Below, one piece after another: positions 1-7,818 of a stretch of DNA of 64,000 nucleotides (within the stretch, counting starts at the first letter, position 1; each line of letters starts with the position of its first letter). The DNA is from Planctomycetaceae bacterium (GTDB taxonomy: Bacteria > Planctomycetota > UBA1135 > GCA-002686595): the NCBI GenBank assembly GCA_016125265.1, contig WGMC01000014.1:1-64000 (forward strand). Direction: 5' to 3'. The translations under genes were made by a program, and so were the position numbers. The notes below the pieces were generated by a model. That model had not been told where the DNA came from and did not search any database. It was given only the letters and a program-made list of their open reading frames with translations.

Positions 1-71
1 CCGGCGGCCAGCTCGGCCTCACGCAGCTTCTTGATGATCTCGTCGGGGCCGTGTCGTTTGCGCTTCTTCAT
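1..71 (-). CDS. IS3-family transposase OrfA, N-terminal fragment at window edge
   Basis: Reading leftwards from the ATG at 69-71 gives MKKRKRHGPDEIIKKLREAE and a few more residues before the window ends. This matches the start of IS3-family OrfA proteins, which open with a basic stretch and a 'ExIIxxLREAE' helix leading into a helix-turn-helix. A good Shine-Dalgarno (AAGGAG, six bases before the ATG on the minus strand) supports the start. OrfA binds the IS ends and supplies the first part of the OrfAB transposase through a -1 frameshift; the frameshift site and OrfB are not visible here. Only about 23 residues are seen, so the family is inferred from this motif alone. Confidence 0.7.
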   Translation of the reverse strand, partial: MKKRKRHGPDEIIKKLREAELAA

Positions 72-136
72 GGAGAACTCCTTGCCCGGTCAGGGGGGTA
101 GTTTCTCATAGCGCGTGGACCGATTTCCTGGGGTCA
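1..136 (-). mobile_element. End of an IS3-family insertion sequence (left part outside window)
   Basis: The first 136 bases look like the 5' end of an IS3-family element read on the minus strand. A transposase OrfA start lies inside, preceded by about 65 bases of non-coding DNA. The outer boundary is placed at 136 because the minus strand there begins TGACCCC, a TG-type terminus usual for IS3 elements, and because the reading frame of the neighbouring cyclodeaminase gene breaks exactly there. The other inverted repeat and the target duplication are outside the window, so the element cannot be named. Confidence 0.65.
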
Positions 137-769
137 CGTCAACTCCTCCGCGTACGTAGCGGTTACCAAGATGTCGCTAGCGGCTGCGACGGCTGAGGGC
201 GTATTGCAGATAATTACAGGCTTTGCAAGAGCTGCGTGCAAGTCGAGTGCGCAGGATTCGACGTGCTCCGGTGTCCGTCCCCATAAGTACACCGTTTCGA
301 TGTCGGGACGGGCGTGCAGTACCGCACCGGCCTGGAGTCTGGCTTGCATGCCGGACCCGATAACCCCCAAAGTCTTAGCGTCTTTCGTGGCGAGCATTTC
401 CGTGGCGATTGCCCCGGCAGCAGCCGTTCGCACCTGAGTGATCCATGCCCTGTCCTCGAGGACCGCAATGGGTTCGCCGTCGCGTGAGCTGAAGACTGCG
501 ATAAGGCCATTGATAGAGGGCTTAGACGGCGAGAGCTCTTGATTGCCCGGAAACGTGGACGCGATCTTTACTAGGCAGAATGGGTGCGGTGGCACATGGC
601 CGGATTTTATGTGGAGGGCGCCGTTGAAGGGCTCCCGCATAATGAGGTGCTGTGGCTGCGGCACATTTGCAACTCCCGCGGAGTAACTCCGAAACGCGGC
701 TCGTACGGGTTCGATCGTATTTGCCAGCGTGGCGATAGCCCGAATTTGGTCGTACTCGATCGTGCGCAT
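134..769 (-). pseudogene. Ornithine cyclodeaminase / mu-crystallin family protein, 3' end cut by IS
   Basis: The 211 residues match the N-terminal two thirds of the ornithine cyclodeaminase family, which is normally about 310-340 residues. The substrate-side stretch (HIKSG..., then LVKIASTFPGN) and the Rossmann nucleotide-binding motif GVIGSGMQARLQA, near residue 135, are present. The frame ends right after a VTATYAEELT stretch, and the stop codon TGA is the first three bases of the adjacent IS3 element. The rest of the cofactor domain, with the expected catalytic aspartate, is missing, so the protein is very probably inactive. Family members deaminate ornithine to proline or reduce imino acids; the substrate of the intact gene is unknown. 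It is co-oriented with the relaxase genes and clearly lower in GC than the chromosome. Confidence 0.8.
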
Positions 770-880
770 GGGTGGTAGCTAAGGGGGGGTAAGGAGATTG
801 TGGCAAGGCGTTGAGCCCACGTCAAGCTACCGGGGCGGCGATGCCGACCCGGCGGGGCCCGGCGCGGTGTTCGCGAGCGC

Positions 881-1276
881 TCACCAGCTCAATTTGTCGA
901 CGACGCAGGCTTCGCGGCTCGGTATGAACGCTGGGTCAGCGTCTTCCTCCTTCACCCATGGGACTCTCTGACGGGTGAGGCCCTCAAACAGCCGTACCTG
1001 TGGACGCTCGGCGCGGTTGAGGTTCCGGCCATGGAGCGTGACGGCGGTGCTTCCCATGTGGATGACGATGCCCACCGATGGATCGTAATTTATGCGTTCG
1101 ATCCAGCTGTAGCTGATAGCGAGACATTCGCCGGTGCGCTTCCAGAGCCGAAGCATTGGTGCCCGCTCGCGCGCGCCCCGGAGCCAGCCGAAGCAGCCGA
1201 GGTCCTCGACGGCGTCCCCGTCGTCCGGCGCCGCCTCGTCCCGGCCCGTGTAGCGTTGCAGCAGGTTCCTATCCAT
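881..1276 (-). CDS. Small protein of unknown function, coupled to the relaxase gene
   Basis: This 131-residue protein starts at an ATG that overlaps the relaxase stop codon by 8 nt, indicating translational coupling. It begins MDRNLLQRYTGRDEAAPDDG and has no signal peptide or membrane segment. The middle is rich in alternating hydrophobic residues (SYSWIERINYDPSVGIVIHMG), suggesting a small beta-sheet fold. I do not recognise the family. Its position directly downstream of a MobF relaxase suggests an accessory role in DNA transfer, but this rests only on neighbourhood. A longer frame upstream exists but runs antisense-free through the relaxase gene in another frame and is not used. Confidence 0.65.
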   Translation of the reverse strand: MDRNLLQRYTGRDEAAPDDGDAVEDLGCFGWLRGARERAPMLRLWKRTGECLAISYSWIERINYDPSVGIVIHMGSTAVTLHGRNLNRAERPQVRLFEGLTRQRVPWVKEEDADPAFIPSREACVVDKLSW

Positions 1277-3872
1277 GGGCGCGCTCCAGGTTGCGGATGC
1301 GCTCGACAACCGGTGGCGAGCGATCGAGTGCGACGCGTCGCGTGCGGATGAGATCGGTGGCCGTTGTCCGCTCGTCGGAGCGCGACACGGCTTCTCCCAG
1401 GGCTTCGACGTCGTCGGTGTAGATCGTCGCCTGCTCGCGGCCCCGAGAGACCGAAACGTAGAACTGCTCGCGAGAGATGGCAGCCTGCGACACGGATGAC
1501 ATCCCGATGAATACGCGGTCCACAGTCCTGCCTTGCGAGGCGTGTGAAGTGACGCAGTAGCCGTACGCCAGGTGACCGAAGTCGCGGGCGATGGTCCAGC
1601 CATTGGTGAGGTTGATGTCGCCACGCGCGTCGAAACCGTGCACGGAGTAGACGGCCCCGTTGTTGAGCCGATGTTTGCCGTCGGCGGTCGCTCCGTTGGC
1701 CGTCACACGCACGAGATCCCCCGGGGCGAGCGTGAGTGTAGACGCGCTGTAGACGCCGAAGCGTTCCGACTGATCGATGGGGATCGATCCGTCGGCAGCG
1801 GCCAGCCTCTCACCCTTGCGGAAGCCTCTCGCGTTCTGGTGGAACACGATCACATCTTCCGGATTGTAGTTCACCTTGTCCTGGCGCTCCGCCGCGGTGA
1901 GGTGCCGAGGCGTGAGCACGGCCACTTCGTGTTCGGCCTTGCCGAGCTTGCCGGCAGCCCGCAACCCGTCACGAATCGCGGCGGTGACCCACTCGCCTTC
2001 GCGGTGGGTCGGGCTCACCACGAGCGCTGTCTTGCCGGTGACAACGGATTCAACGTAGTCGGACGCGAGCTGGCGGTACCGATCGCCGGACTCGGCCTCG
2101 CGCACCCACCCCAGCCGGTTGAGCTCGGCAAGCCCTCGACCCGTGCGCCCTTCGGCGAGCATCGCCACGGCGCGCTTGTAGTCGCCCTTCTGGCGCTTGA
2201 TGTCCCGGAGCTCTGCGGGTACGAGTCCCGCCTCCTCTTCCAGGAGACGAAGCGTCGCGCCGCGCTCAACGCTCCCATGCTGCCGGCGGTCGCCGGCGAG
2301 TACGAGTCTCGCGTCGATTCGGTCGGCAAGCCGGAACAACTCGCCGGTCGTCCGCGAGGAGAGCAGGCCCGCCTCGTCGATCCACAAGGTTGAGCCGCGC
2401 AGGCTCGCTTGGAGTTTGTCGTCGACGAGCAGACGCGCGACAGTCTCAGCGTCGGAGAAGCCCTCGGAGCGCAGCACCCCGCGGCTCGCCTCCGCGGACG
2501 GTGCGAATACATGAAGCTCATGACCCTCGGCCCTCATGGCGTCAGCGATTTCCTGAAGCATGGACGTCTTGCCGGTGCCGGCTCCGCCGCGCACCAGGGT
2601 CACGCGGTCGCGTGAGCCGAGCACATGCAGCACGGCGGCGCGCTGATCGGCGGACAGCCAGTCGCGCAGGAACTTGCGAGGTCCGGCGGCGAGCGGCGTC
2701 AGCGTACCCCTTCCGTCCCGCGCGAAGCGGATCATGTCGCGCTCCTCGCTGAGAACGGCCGGAGTCGTGACGATGCGGCGACCGTCGCGCTCGGCTCGCA
2801 GCAGGGGGAGCGAAGCGACCTCCTGGGCCACCCGATCCGGTCCGGCGGTTCCGTAGGCGTTGCGCATCGCGCGGGCGAGGAGGCCTCTTTCGTCGGCAAC
2901 GGCACTGCGCTCCAAACAGTGGTCGAGCGCCAGGCGTGCGGCGTCGCCTACTGCCTGTTCGCGATCGACCTCCGCAATCTGGGCATGGGGCTGCATCGCG
3001 GCGCGCACCGCCTCAGATTCCTCGGGCGTGAGTCGATCGGCCCATAGGGCGCGCAGCTGCGTGCCCGACAGGTCCTGGGCCTTCGCCTCGCGGGTTCGCG
3101 CTCCGAGTGCCCCCTTCTCTCTCGGATCCGTGATGCCCTTGGCCTCCGCCTTGGCCTCGATTTCGGCGGTCCGCCGCGAGAACTTGGCGAGCGACGCCTG
3201 GTCGATGCCCTCCAGCTCCCATCCGGTTCGCGTGCGGCGGGTCCCGAAGCCGCGCTCTGCGAGGCCCCAGGCGAGCCGGGAGTGGAAGACCGCCTCGAAG
3301 TACGAGGCGTCGCGCTTCAAGCCCGCGAACTGCCCGGCCTTCCAGCGAGCCTCTTGATCGTCCCAGGTTGCGTTGAAGACGAAGCAGTGGGCGTGCAGGT
3401 GGGGGTCGGGAACTCCATTCACGGGGCGGGCGGTCGTGTGGACGAACTCGCCCCAGACCATGTTCCTGGTCGTGCGGTCACCATTGGCGCCGTTACCGCG
3501 CACGCGCGTCTGCATCTCTTGCTCCATGTCGCGCATGGTCGCGTCCACTGCCTCCCGAAGCGCTTCAAGCAAGCGCGGATCTTCAGTGAGCCCGTACGCG
3601 AGCGAGAGGCTCTTGGGCGCGTGAAAGTTGAAGTCGTAGCCGACACGCCGGTTGGACTTCTGCCGAATGGTAAGCGGCGAGCCGTCACGCGGATCGCGGT
3701 TGTCGCAGAGGGCGTCCCACTCCGGTTGGCGAACTGTCCCCGCGAGTCCCAGCCGGCTCGCGGCTTGGCCGCGCCACACCCCGGCGAGCTCCTGACCCTC
3801 GGTGTAGTAGTCCGCGGTGCTGTAGTAGCTCTTGGCGGCCGCCGGGGTAGTGCTTTGGACAATGCGCAGCAT
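1269..3872 (-). CDS. MobF-family conjugative relaxase-helicase (TrwC/TraI type)
   Basis: This 867-residue enzyme would nick one strand at the transfer origin, stay covalently bound to it and unwind the plasmid for conjugation. The N-terminal relaxase domain carries paired tyrosines at residues 16-17 and 22-23, and the metal-binding three-histidine motif HLHAH at 158-162. The C-terminal half is a RecD-like helicase, with Walker A GGAGTGKT at about 429-436, Walker B DEAG at about 499-502 and a late SHASQGRT helicase motif. Its length is close to TrwC (about 970), with a shorter C-terminal tail. The start MLRIVQ... fits the family. No coupling protein or type IV secretion genes are in the window, so the element is at least mobilisable; self-transfer cannot be judged. 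Confidence 0.93.
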   Translation of the reverse strand: MLRIVQSTTPAAAKSYYSTADYYTEGQELAGVWRGQAASRLGLAGTVRQPEWDALCDNRDPRDGSPLTIRQKSNRRVGYDFNFHAPKSLSLAYGLTEDPRLLEALREAVDATMRDMEQEMQTRVRGNGANGDRTTRNMVWGEFVHTTARPVNGVPDPHLHAHCFVFNATWDDQEARWKAGQFAGLKRDASYFEAVFHSRLAWGLAERGFGTRRTRTGWELEGIDQASLAKFSRRTAEIEAKAEAKGITDPREKGALGARTREAKAQDLSGTQLRALWADRLTPEESEAVRAAMQPHAQIAEVDREQAVGDAARLALDHCLERSAVADERGLLARAMRNAYGTAGPDRVAQEVASLPLLRAERDGRRIVTTPAVLSEERDMIRFARDGRGTLTPLAAGPRKFLRDWLSADQRAAVLHVLGSRDRVTLVRGGAGTGKTSMLQEIADAMRAEGHELHVFAPSAEASRGVLRSEGFSDAETVARLLVDDKLQASLRGSTLWIDEAGLLSSRTTGELFRLADRIDARLVLAGDRRQHGSVERGATLRLLEEEAGLVPAELRDIKRQKGDYKRAVAMLAEGRTGRGLAELNRLGWVREAESGDRYRQLASDYVESVVTGKTALVVSPTHREGEWVTAAIRDGLRAAGKLGKAEHEVAVLTPRHLTAAERQDKVNYNPEDVIVFHQNARGFRKGERLAAADGSIPIDQSERFGVYSASTLTLAPGDLVRVTANGATADGKHRLNNGAVYSVHGFDARGDINLTNGWTIARDFGHLAYGYCVTSHASQGRTVDRVFIGMSSVSQAAISREQFYVSVSRGREQATIYTDDVEALGEAVSRSDERTTATDLIRTRRVALDRSPPVVERIRNLERAHG

Positions 3873-3945
3873 CTCAGGCGATTCGCGACAAACCGCCGAT
3901 CATTTCCACGACGCGGTTCACGGTGCTCTTCGTTGCGCACATCGG

Positions 3946-4257
3946 TCAGTATTCGCCGGGAAGGAGCACCGTCGTTGACGACCGGTCTGCCTCGGTGATG
4001 ATCCAGAACGTCGTGCCCGAACGCGTCTTGTAGGACGACAGCAGTCGGGCGCCAGATTTGAGCGCCTCATCGTTGCTCTTGCGGTCCTCGTCGTCGAGGT
4101 CACCCCAGTCGCCGCGCGCGTGGCGGCGCAGCGCCTGCGCCATTTCGCTCGGCGGCACGCCTGACTGCACGCCAGGCGTCATTAGCAGTTGCCCGAGCGC
4201 GAACGCCACCGGGCGGACCATCGGATCGCGTTCGCGATCGCCTCCCCGACTGACCAT
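3946..4257 (-). CDS. Conserved plasmid-associated small protein (WIITEADRS family)
   Basis: This is a 103-residue soluble protein. Its second half, HARGDWGDLDDEDRKSNDEA followed by a region ending in WIITEADRSSTTVLLPGEY, is the hallmark of a widespread small family of unknown function. From memory, the family occurs on plasmids and integrative elements of Proteobacteria and is sometimes mislabelled as a restriction subunit. No enzymatic motif can be seen. It lies just upstream of the relaxase on the same strand with a 73-bp gap, so both may share a transcript. Its presence supports the view that this region is plasmid-derived, not native chromosome. Confidence 0.75.
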   Translation of the reverse strand: MVSRGGDRERDPMVRPVAFALGQLLMTPGVQSGVPPSEMAQALRRHARGDWGDLDDEDRKSNDEALKSGARLLSSYKTRSGTTFWIITEADRSSTTVLLPGEY

Positions 4258-4577
4258 AGAACCTCCTCACGCGTGGGTAGCACGACTCCAAAGAGCTTGC
4301 AACCGAAACGTGCTCACGATGGACACGGCGCCGGGCTCGGATCGGCGTCGATGCCGGCATGCGCCTTGTCGTTCTCCCTGTTGCGGCCGCGCCGCGTCCT
4401 TTAGTCGCCACGAATAGGGCCGAGCGCGCGCCCGGCAAGCTGCCAGAGCCGCTTTCCGCATGGCGGAAGCCTTCGGCTCTTCGCTGGCCGGGTGCGCTGC
4501 GCCGCGCTGAGCTCGACCCTGGGTGTCGCGGCGTCAGGCCGCGATGGCCGCGGCCGCAACAACGAAGGAGAACACAA
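4258..4577. promoter_or_regulatory. Divergent control region, candidate transfer origin (oriT)
   Basis: These 320 bp separate the minus-strand relaxase operon from the plus-strand small-gene operon and must hold both promoters. A compound hairpin lies at 4445-4480: outer arms AGAGCC and GGCTCT, inner arms TTCCGC and GCGGAA around the triplet ATG. A second hairpin lies near 4537-4556, with arms GGCCGCG and CGCGGCC. Transfer origins of MobF systems usually sit next to the relaxase operon and carry such inverted repeats near the nick site. No nick-site consensus can be named, so oriT is a proposal only. I see no convincing coding sequence in this stretch. Confidence 0.4.
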
Positions 4578-4784
4578 ATGAGCAATGCCCCATCACCGAA
4601 ACCATCCAACGCGCCGTCCCATGCCGCTTACCACGTCCGCGATCGCGAAGGCGCCAAGAGCATCTGGACTCGCCTAGGGAGCGCCTGGGCGCATGCGGAC
4701 GGCCAGGGATTCAGCATCCAGGTCGATGCCGTTCCGCTCGACGGGCGACTGACACTGCGCGTCTTCACCGAGAAGAAGGACTAA
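4578..4784 (+). CDS. Small conserved mobile-element protein, unknown function
   Basis: This is a 68-residue protein. The ATG at 4578 was chosen because AAGGAG lies 7 bases upstream, whereas an upstream in-frame start at 4359 would add a stretch of poor composition. The core, with AYHVRDREGAKSIWTRLGSA then a DGQGFSIQVDAVPLDGRLTLR segment, belongs to a small family known to me from plasmids and integrative elements, without known function. It looks like a compact beta-rich domain. It heads a plus-strand group with the next small gene and the DNA methyltransferase. Confidence 0.7.
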   Translation: MSNAPSPKPSNAPSHAAYHVRDREGAKSIWTRLGSAWAHADGQGFSIQVDAVPLDGRLTLRVFTEKKD

Positions 4785-4836
4785 CCGCAACCGGCGGGCC
4801 GGAGCTCCGGCCCGTCCGCATCGAAAGGAACTCGCT

Positions 4837-5058
4837 ATGAAGAGTACGAATGCCGCCAACCGCTACCGGGCGATGCGCTGCGCCAAGGCGCTGCGCCGCT
4901 ACGACACCGACGACGACCTGCCCACTTGCCTCACAGACTGCCTTGCGGATGCGAGGCATTGGTGCGACCGCAACCGCCAGAGCTATGCCGAGCTCGACCG
5001 CAGGGCGTACGACCACTATTGCTCCGAGGTGGCCGAGGCCGGAAAGGAGAAGCCATGA
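4837..5058 (+). CDS. Small hypothetical protein preceding a DNA methyltransferase
   Basis: This 73-residue, highly charged protein has four cysteines, including LPTCLTDCLADARHWC. A Shine-Dalgarno-like GAAAGGAA lies 6 bases before the ATG. The stop overlaps the ATG of the next gene (ATGA), so the two are translationally coupled. No signal peptide or membrane segment is visible, and the composition suggests a short helical protein. I do not recognise the family. Coupling suggests a role with the methyltransferase, but this is inference. Confidence 0.65.
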   Translation: MKSTNAANRYRAMRCAKALRRYDTDDDLPTCLTDCLADARHWCDRNRQSYAELDRRAYDHYCSEVAEAGKEKP

Positions 5059-5837
5059 CCCGGGCCGTGAACCCCCGCTACGCCGCAAGGCGTAGGCCGG
5101 CGACGTTGGGCGCGGCCCCGGTCGACGGGCTGCCTGTGCGCGTTGTCACCATCGGGCCGGCGACGCTCTACCGGGCGAATTGCTTCGATATCCTTCCCGG
5201 GCTGGAGCCGGTCGGCGCCGCGATCACCGATCCGCCTTACGGCATCGGCTTCCGATACCGCACCTGCAACGATGCGCCGCGCGACTACGAGCGTCTGACG
5301 ACCAGGCTGGTATCCGAGTTGGATCGCGTCACCGCGGGGGGCCCGTGCTTTGTCTGGCAGAGCCCGCTGAAGGTCGCCCAGTGGCCCACGGTCTTCCCGC
5401 CGGGCTTCGAGGTCGTCGCTGCGTGCAAATTGATGCCGGCCGGATCGCGCAGGGCATGCCTGAGCTGGGACCCGGTCATCTTCTGGAGCCGACGGACACG
5501 ACTCCAGGACGAGCTCCCGCGCAACTGGCACTCGGTCGATCTGCGGGAATGGCCGGCGGGGCTCTCCGGCAATCCGGTGCCGTGTCCAAAGCCGCTGGAG
5601 CAGCTGCGCTACTTTTGCGACTCGGTGCGCGCCGAGTCCATCGTTGACCCCTTTATGGGTAGCGGAACGACCGGCGTCGCCGCCGTGCTCGCCGGCAAGC
5701 GCTTCGTCGGCATCGAGCGCGACCCGTTGTACTTCGACTACGCCTGCCGCCGCATCGCGGAAGCGGTCGCAGAATGCGCGGTCGGAGCGACAGCCTCGGA
5801 GCCGACGGCGTTGGAACGCGCCGTCGGCTTAGTGTAA
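5055..5837 (+). CDS. Orphan DNA methyltransferase (N4-cytosine/N6-adenine, DPPY type)
   Basis: This 260-residue amino-methyltransferase would transfer a methyl group from S-adenosylmethionine to adenine N6 or cytosine N4. The catalytic motif IV reads TDPPYGIGF near residue 60. The AdoMet motif I comes late, as VDPFMGSGTTGVAAV near residue 200, which is the beta-class order (IV before I). The ATG at 5055 overlaps the preceding stop by 4 nt. No restriction endonuclease gene follows; the next gene is on the other strand. It is probably a solitary methylase of a mobile element, which can protect the incoming DNA against host restriction or mark it. The recognition sequence cannot be read from the protein. 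Confidence 0.85.
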   Translation: MTRAVNPRYAARRRPATLGAAPVDGLPVRVVTIGPATLYRANCFDILPGLEPVGAAITDPPYGIGFRYRTCNDAPRDYERLTTRLVSELDRVTAGGPCFVWQSPLKVAQWPTVFPPGFEVVAACKLMPAGSRRACLSWDPVIFWSRRTRLQDELPRNWHSVDLREWPAGLSGNPVPCPKPLEQLRYFCDSVRAESIVDPFMGSGTTGVAAVLAGKRFVGIERDPLYFDYACRRIAEAVAECAVGATASEPTALERAVGLV

Positions 5838-5843
5838 CACCGG

Positions 5844-6686
5844 CTACTCTTTGGGCGGTCCTTCGCGCATGACCGCCGGCTTGCCGATGTTCTTCTCGAG
5901 CCGATCGAGGTCGGCCCTCGCCAGCTCGACGCGTCGATCGGCCCAGGGAACAGAGAGCCGCAGGCGGTCAAGATTCTGACGGGCGTTGGCAATGGCCTTC
6001 ATCGTGGGGGCAAGCTGGTCCGGGAGTGCGGTGCCAACGTCGCCAACTTGGATGCGTCGCTCGCCATCAGCACCGATCAAACTGTCAAGGGCGTCGCGCA
6101 GCGCGGCGTAAGCCGGGCCCATGATGGCGTCGGTTTGCTTGCGTGCGTCGCCGGTGATGACCTTCATACCGCGGTGGATCAGAACGAACTCGATCTTGTC
6201 GACGGAGAGCAGCCCGTAGCGCACGGCGTCGGCGGCAGAGGTGTCGCGGGTGAGCTTGACCAAGGCGAGCGCCTGCATCCCCGGCGTGGCGTTGCACTTC
6301 TTCTCGACGGCCTTCGCCGCCTTGAGCACGGCCTTGGCGACAGTGCCGGACGGGGCCGTCACCCGGTGGCTGTCGGCATCCCCGGACATCGCGCGCATGA
6401 ACTCGTCAAGGTGGTTGTGGAACTCAGCCAGCAGCTCTTCGTCCGGTCCTGAATCGACCATCGCCTTCGCGGCGGTGTGTGCCTTGCCGATCCAGATCGT
6501 CGCGACCCGGTTCGGGGCGGACTCCAGGAATGCGCGGTGGGTGTCGATCAACTGGTCGAGATCCGCGAGAACCTCGACGGCGACGCGCTGGGCAGCGTCG
6601 TCGTTCGAGACCCGCGCGGTGCCTGCCGTCACGCTCCCGGCGGCGAGGGCGAGGAGCATGAGAGCCCGGATTGCGGTGGTGAACAT
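5844..6686 (-). CDS. Secreted or periplasmic protein of unknown function
   Basis: This is a 280-residue protein. The ATG at 6686 is preferred over an upstream start because it places a clean signal peptide at the N-terminus (MFTTAIRALMLLALAAGSVTA, cleavage near residue 22). The mature part is almost wholly helical and charged, with many lysines and aspartates, and resembles a bundle of long helices (for example VAKAVLKAAKAVEKKCN). Only one cysteine is seen in the mature part. There are no enzyme motifs, and I do not recognise the family. It converges with the methyltransferase gene with only 6 bp between stops. It is probably cargo of the island. Confidence 0.65.
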   Translation of the reverse strand: MFTTAIRALMLLALAAGSVTAGTARVSNDDAAQRVAVEVLADLDQLIDTHRAFLESAPNRVATIWIGKAHTAAKAMVDSGPDEELLAEFHNHLDEFMRAMSGDADSHRVTAPSGTVAKAVLKAAKAVEKKCNATPGMQALALVKLTRDTSAADAVRYGLLSVDKIEFVLIHRGMKVITGDARKQTDAIMGPAYAALRDALDSLIGADGERRIQVGDVGTALPDQLAPTMKAIANARQNLDRLRLSVPWADRRVELARADLDRLEKNIGKPAVMREGPPKE

Positions 6687-6753
6687 CGGAGGAGACCTCG
6701 GAGAGACGGAAAAGAGGTAACGCGCGACCGCCGTGCGGCCGCTCCGCCCGGAT

Positions 6754-6821
6754 GTTACCAACTTCCGGTGGCCTGGGGCGGATCTCCCCGAACGGCGGCA
6801 TGTCACTAACTTCCGGTAGAC
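6754..6821. repeat. Pair of direct repeats, possible operator for the XRE regulator
   Basis: The decamer AACTTCCGGT occurs at 6760-6769 and again at 6808-6817, 48 bp apart. Flanking bases also agree (TGTtACcAACTTCCGGT against TGTcACtAACTTCCGGT). Spacing of nearly five helical turns on the same face, 30-90 bp ahead of an XRE repressor-like gene and upstream of the divergent secreted-protein gene, is what an operator pair would look like. Regulator binding is inferred. Confidence 0.4.
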
Positions 6822-6851
6822 CTAAGCCCCGTCACTGCCGAGCCTTACGGC

Positions 6852-7103
6852 ATGGCGGCTCGCCCCAAATCCGTTCCGCTCCAGGTTGCGCTGGGAGCGG
6901 TTGTCCGGGCGGAACGCCATCGGCTCGGCTGGTCGCAGGAGAAGCTGGCCGAGGCGGCCGCCCTCAACCGCGCCTACGTAACGGAACTGGAATGCGGTCG
7001 CCGCACCCCGAACCTGGCGACGCTCGTCCGATTGGCTGCGGCCCTCGGGATGGCGCTTAGCGGTCTCCTAGGGGCCGCCGAAGAGGGCCAGCGGCGCCGT
7101 TAG
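6852..7103 (+). CDS. XRE-family helix-turn-helix transcriptional regulator
   Basis: This 83-residue single-domain DNA-binding protein has the typical HTH_3 layout. Residues about 13-70 carry LGAVVRAERHRLGWSQEKLA then AYVTELECGRRTPNLATLVR, where the second helix pair is the recognition unit. There is no sensor or enzyme domain, so it is probably a small repressor of its own promoter or of neighbouring island genes. Paired direct repeats immediately upstream are candidate operators. Similar proteins act as immunity repressors or toxin-antitoxin regulators in mobile elements; which applies here is open. Confidence 0.85.
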   Translation: MAARPKSVPLQVALGAVVRAERHRLGWSQEKLAEAAALNRAYVTELECGRRTPNLATLVRLAAALGMALSGLLGAAEEGQRRR

Positions 7104-7171
7104 GAGGGCGCGCCCGAGTCCTGCCGGACCCCGACCGGCGGCCCAGGACCGGATGAAGTGCCACCCACATC

Positions 7172-7199
7172 TTGACAGAATGTGGGGATGAGCTATACT
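7172..7199 (+). promoter_or_regulatory. Near-consensus sigma-70 promoter of the toxin-antitoxin operon
   Basis: A perfect -35 box TTGACA (7172-7177) is followed by a 16-bp spacer and a -10 box TATACT (7194-7199). The antitoxin ATG lies 28 bp after the -10 box, with GGAGGA as ribosome-binding site. This is the clearest sigma-70 promoter in the window. Confidence 0.8.
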
Positions 7200-7226
7200 G
7201 GAAAGCACAACTGATCGGAGGACATC

Positions 7227-7499
7227 ATGAGGCGAATCTCGATCGACGTGACGCCGGAAGAGCATCAGAGGCTCAAGGCGCTCGCCGCGCTCCAGGGAAA
7301 GACCATCAAGGACTTCGTGCTCTCCCGCACGCTAGGCGCGGCGCCGCCCGGCTCTGACGAGGACAACGCCCTGGGCGAACTGGAAGCCCTGCTCGACGAG
7401 CGCATGAAGCGCGCGAAGCAGGAGGGGTTCAGCACGCGCACGGTCAAGCAGATCTTCGACGACGCCATCGCCGATGTCGGGCACAGCCCGGATGCCTGA
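7227..7499 (+). CDS. ParD-like antitoxin of a type II toxin-antitoxin pair
   Basis: This is a 90-residue protein. The N-terminus (RRISIDVTPEEHQRLKALAA then LQGKTIKDFVLSRTL) is a ribbon-helix-helix DNA-binding domain of the ParD/stability-determinant type. The C-terminal half is acidic and helical (DNALGELEALLDERMKRAKQ) and would wrap the toxin. It would bind its own promoter and neutralise the ParE-like toxin encoded next, with which it overlaps by 8 nt. A near-consensus promoter and strong GGAGGA site give high antitoxin expression. On a plasmid-like island this pair would act as an addiction module. Confidence 0.85.
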   Translation: MRRISIDVTPEEHQRLKALAALQGKTIKDFVLSRTLGAAPPGSDEDNALGELEALLDERMKRAKQEGFSTRTVKQIFDDAIADVGHSPDA

Positions 7500-7818
7500 G
7501 TACCGCCTTACACCGGACGCCGCCGACGACCTGGCAGCCATCGCGCGATACACCGTCACGACCTGGAACCACGAACAGGCGGCGCGTTACGGGGCGGCGC
7601 TCGAACAGAGCTTCCGGGCTATCGCAACTGGTGCTGCGCGACAGACGACGCCGCTCCCGCGCCGGCCGGACGTACGATGCCATCGTTGCCAGCACCACTA
7701 CGTCTTTTCGATCCACGAGGAGCGCGGACCCGTCACCGTTGTGGCGATCCTGCACGAGAGCATGGACCTGCCGACGCGCCTGCGCGCGCGGCTCAACCGC
7801 GAGGAGCCGAAAAATTGA
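7492..7818 (+). CDS. ParE/RelE-superfamily toxin
   Basis: This is a 108-residue toxin. The ATG at 7492 lies inside the antitoxin reading frame, overlapping by 8 nt. The pattern of YRLTPDAADDLAAIARYT at the N-terminus, basic residues in the middle and VVAILHESMDLPTRLRARL at the C-terminus is that of ParE toxins, which inhibit DNA gyrase; the related RelE toxins cut mRNA. The C-terminal hydrophobic strand and the arginine-rich tail needed for activity are present, so it looks intact. Gyrase as target is inferred from the family. Confidence 0.85.
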   Translation: MPEYRLTPDAADDLAAIARYTVTTWNHEQAARYGAALEQSFRAIATGAARQTTPLPRRPDVRCHRCQHHYVFSIHEERGPVTVVAILHESMDLPTRLRARLNREEPKN

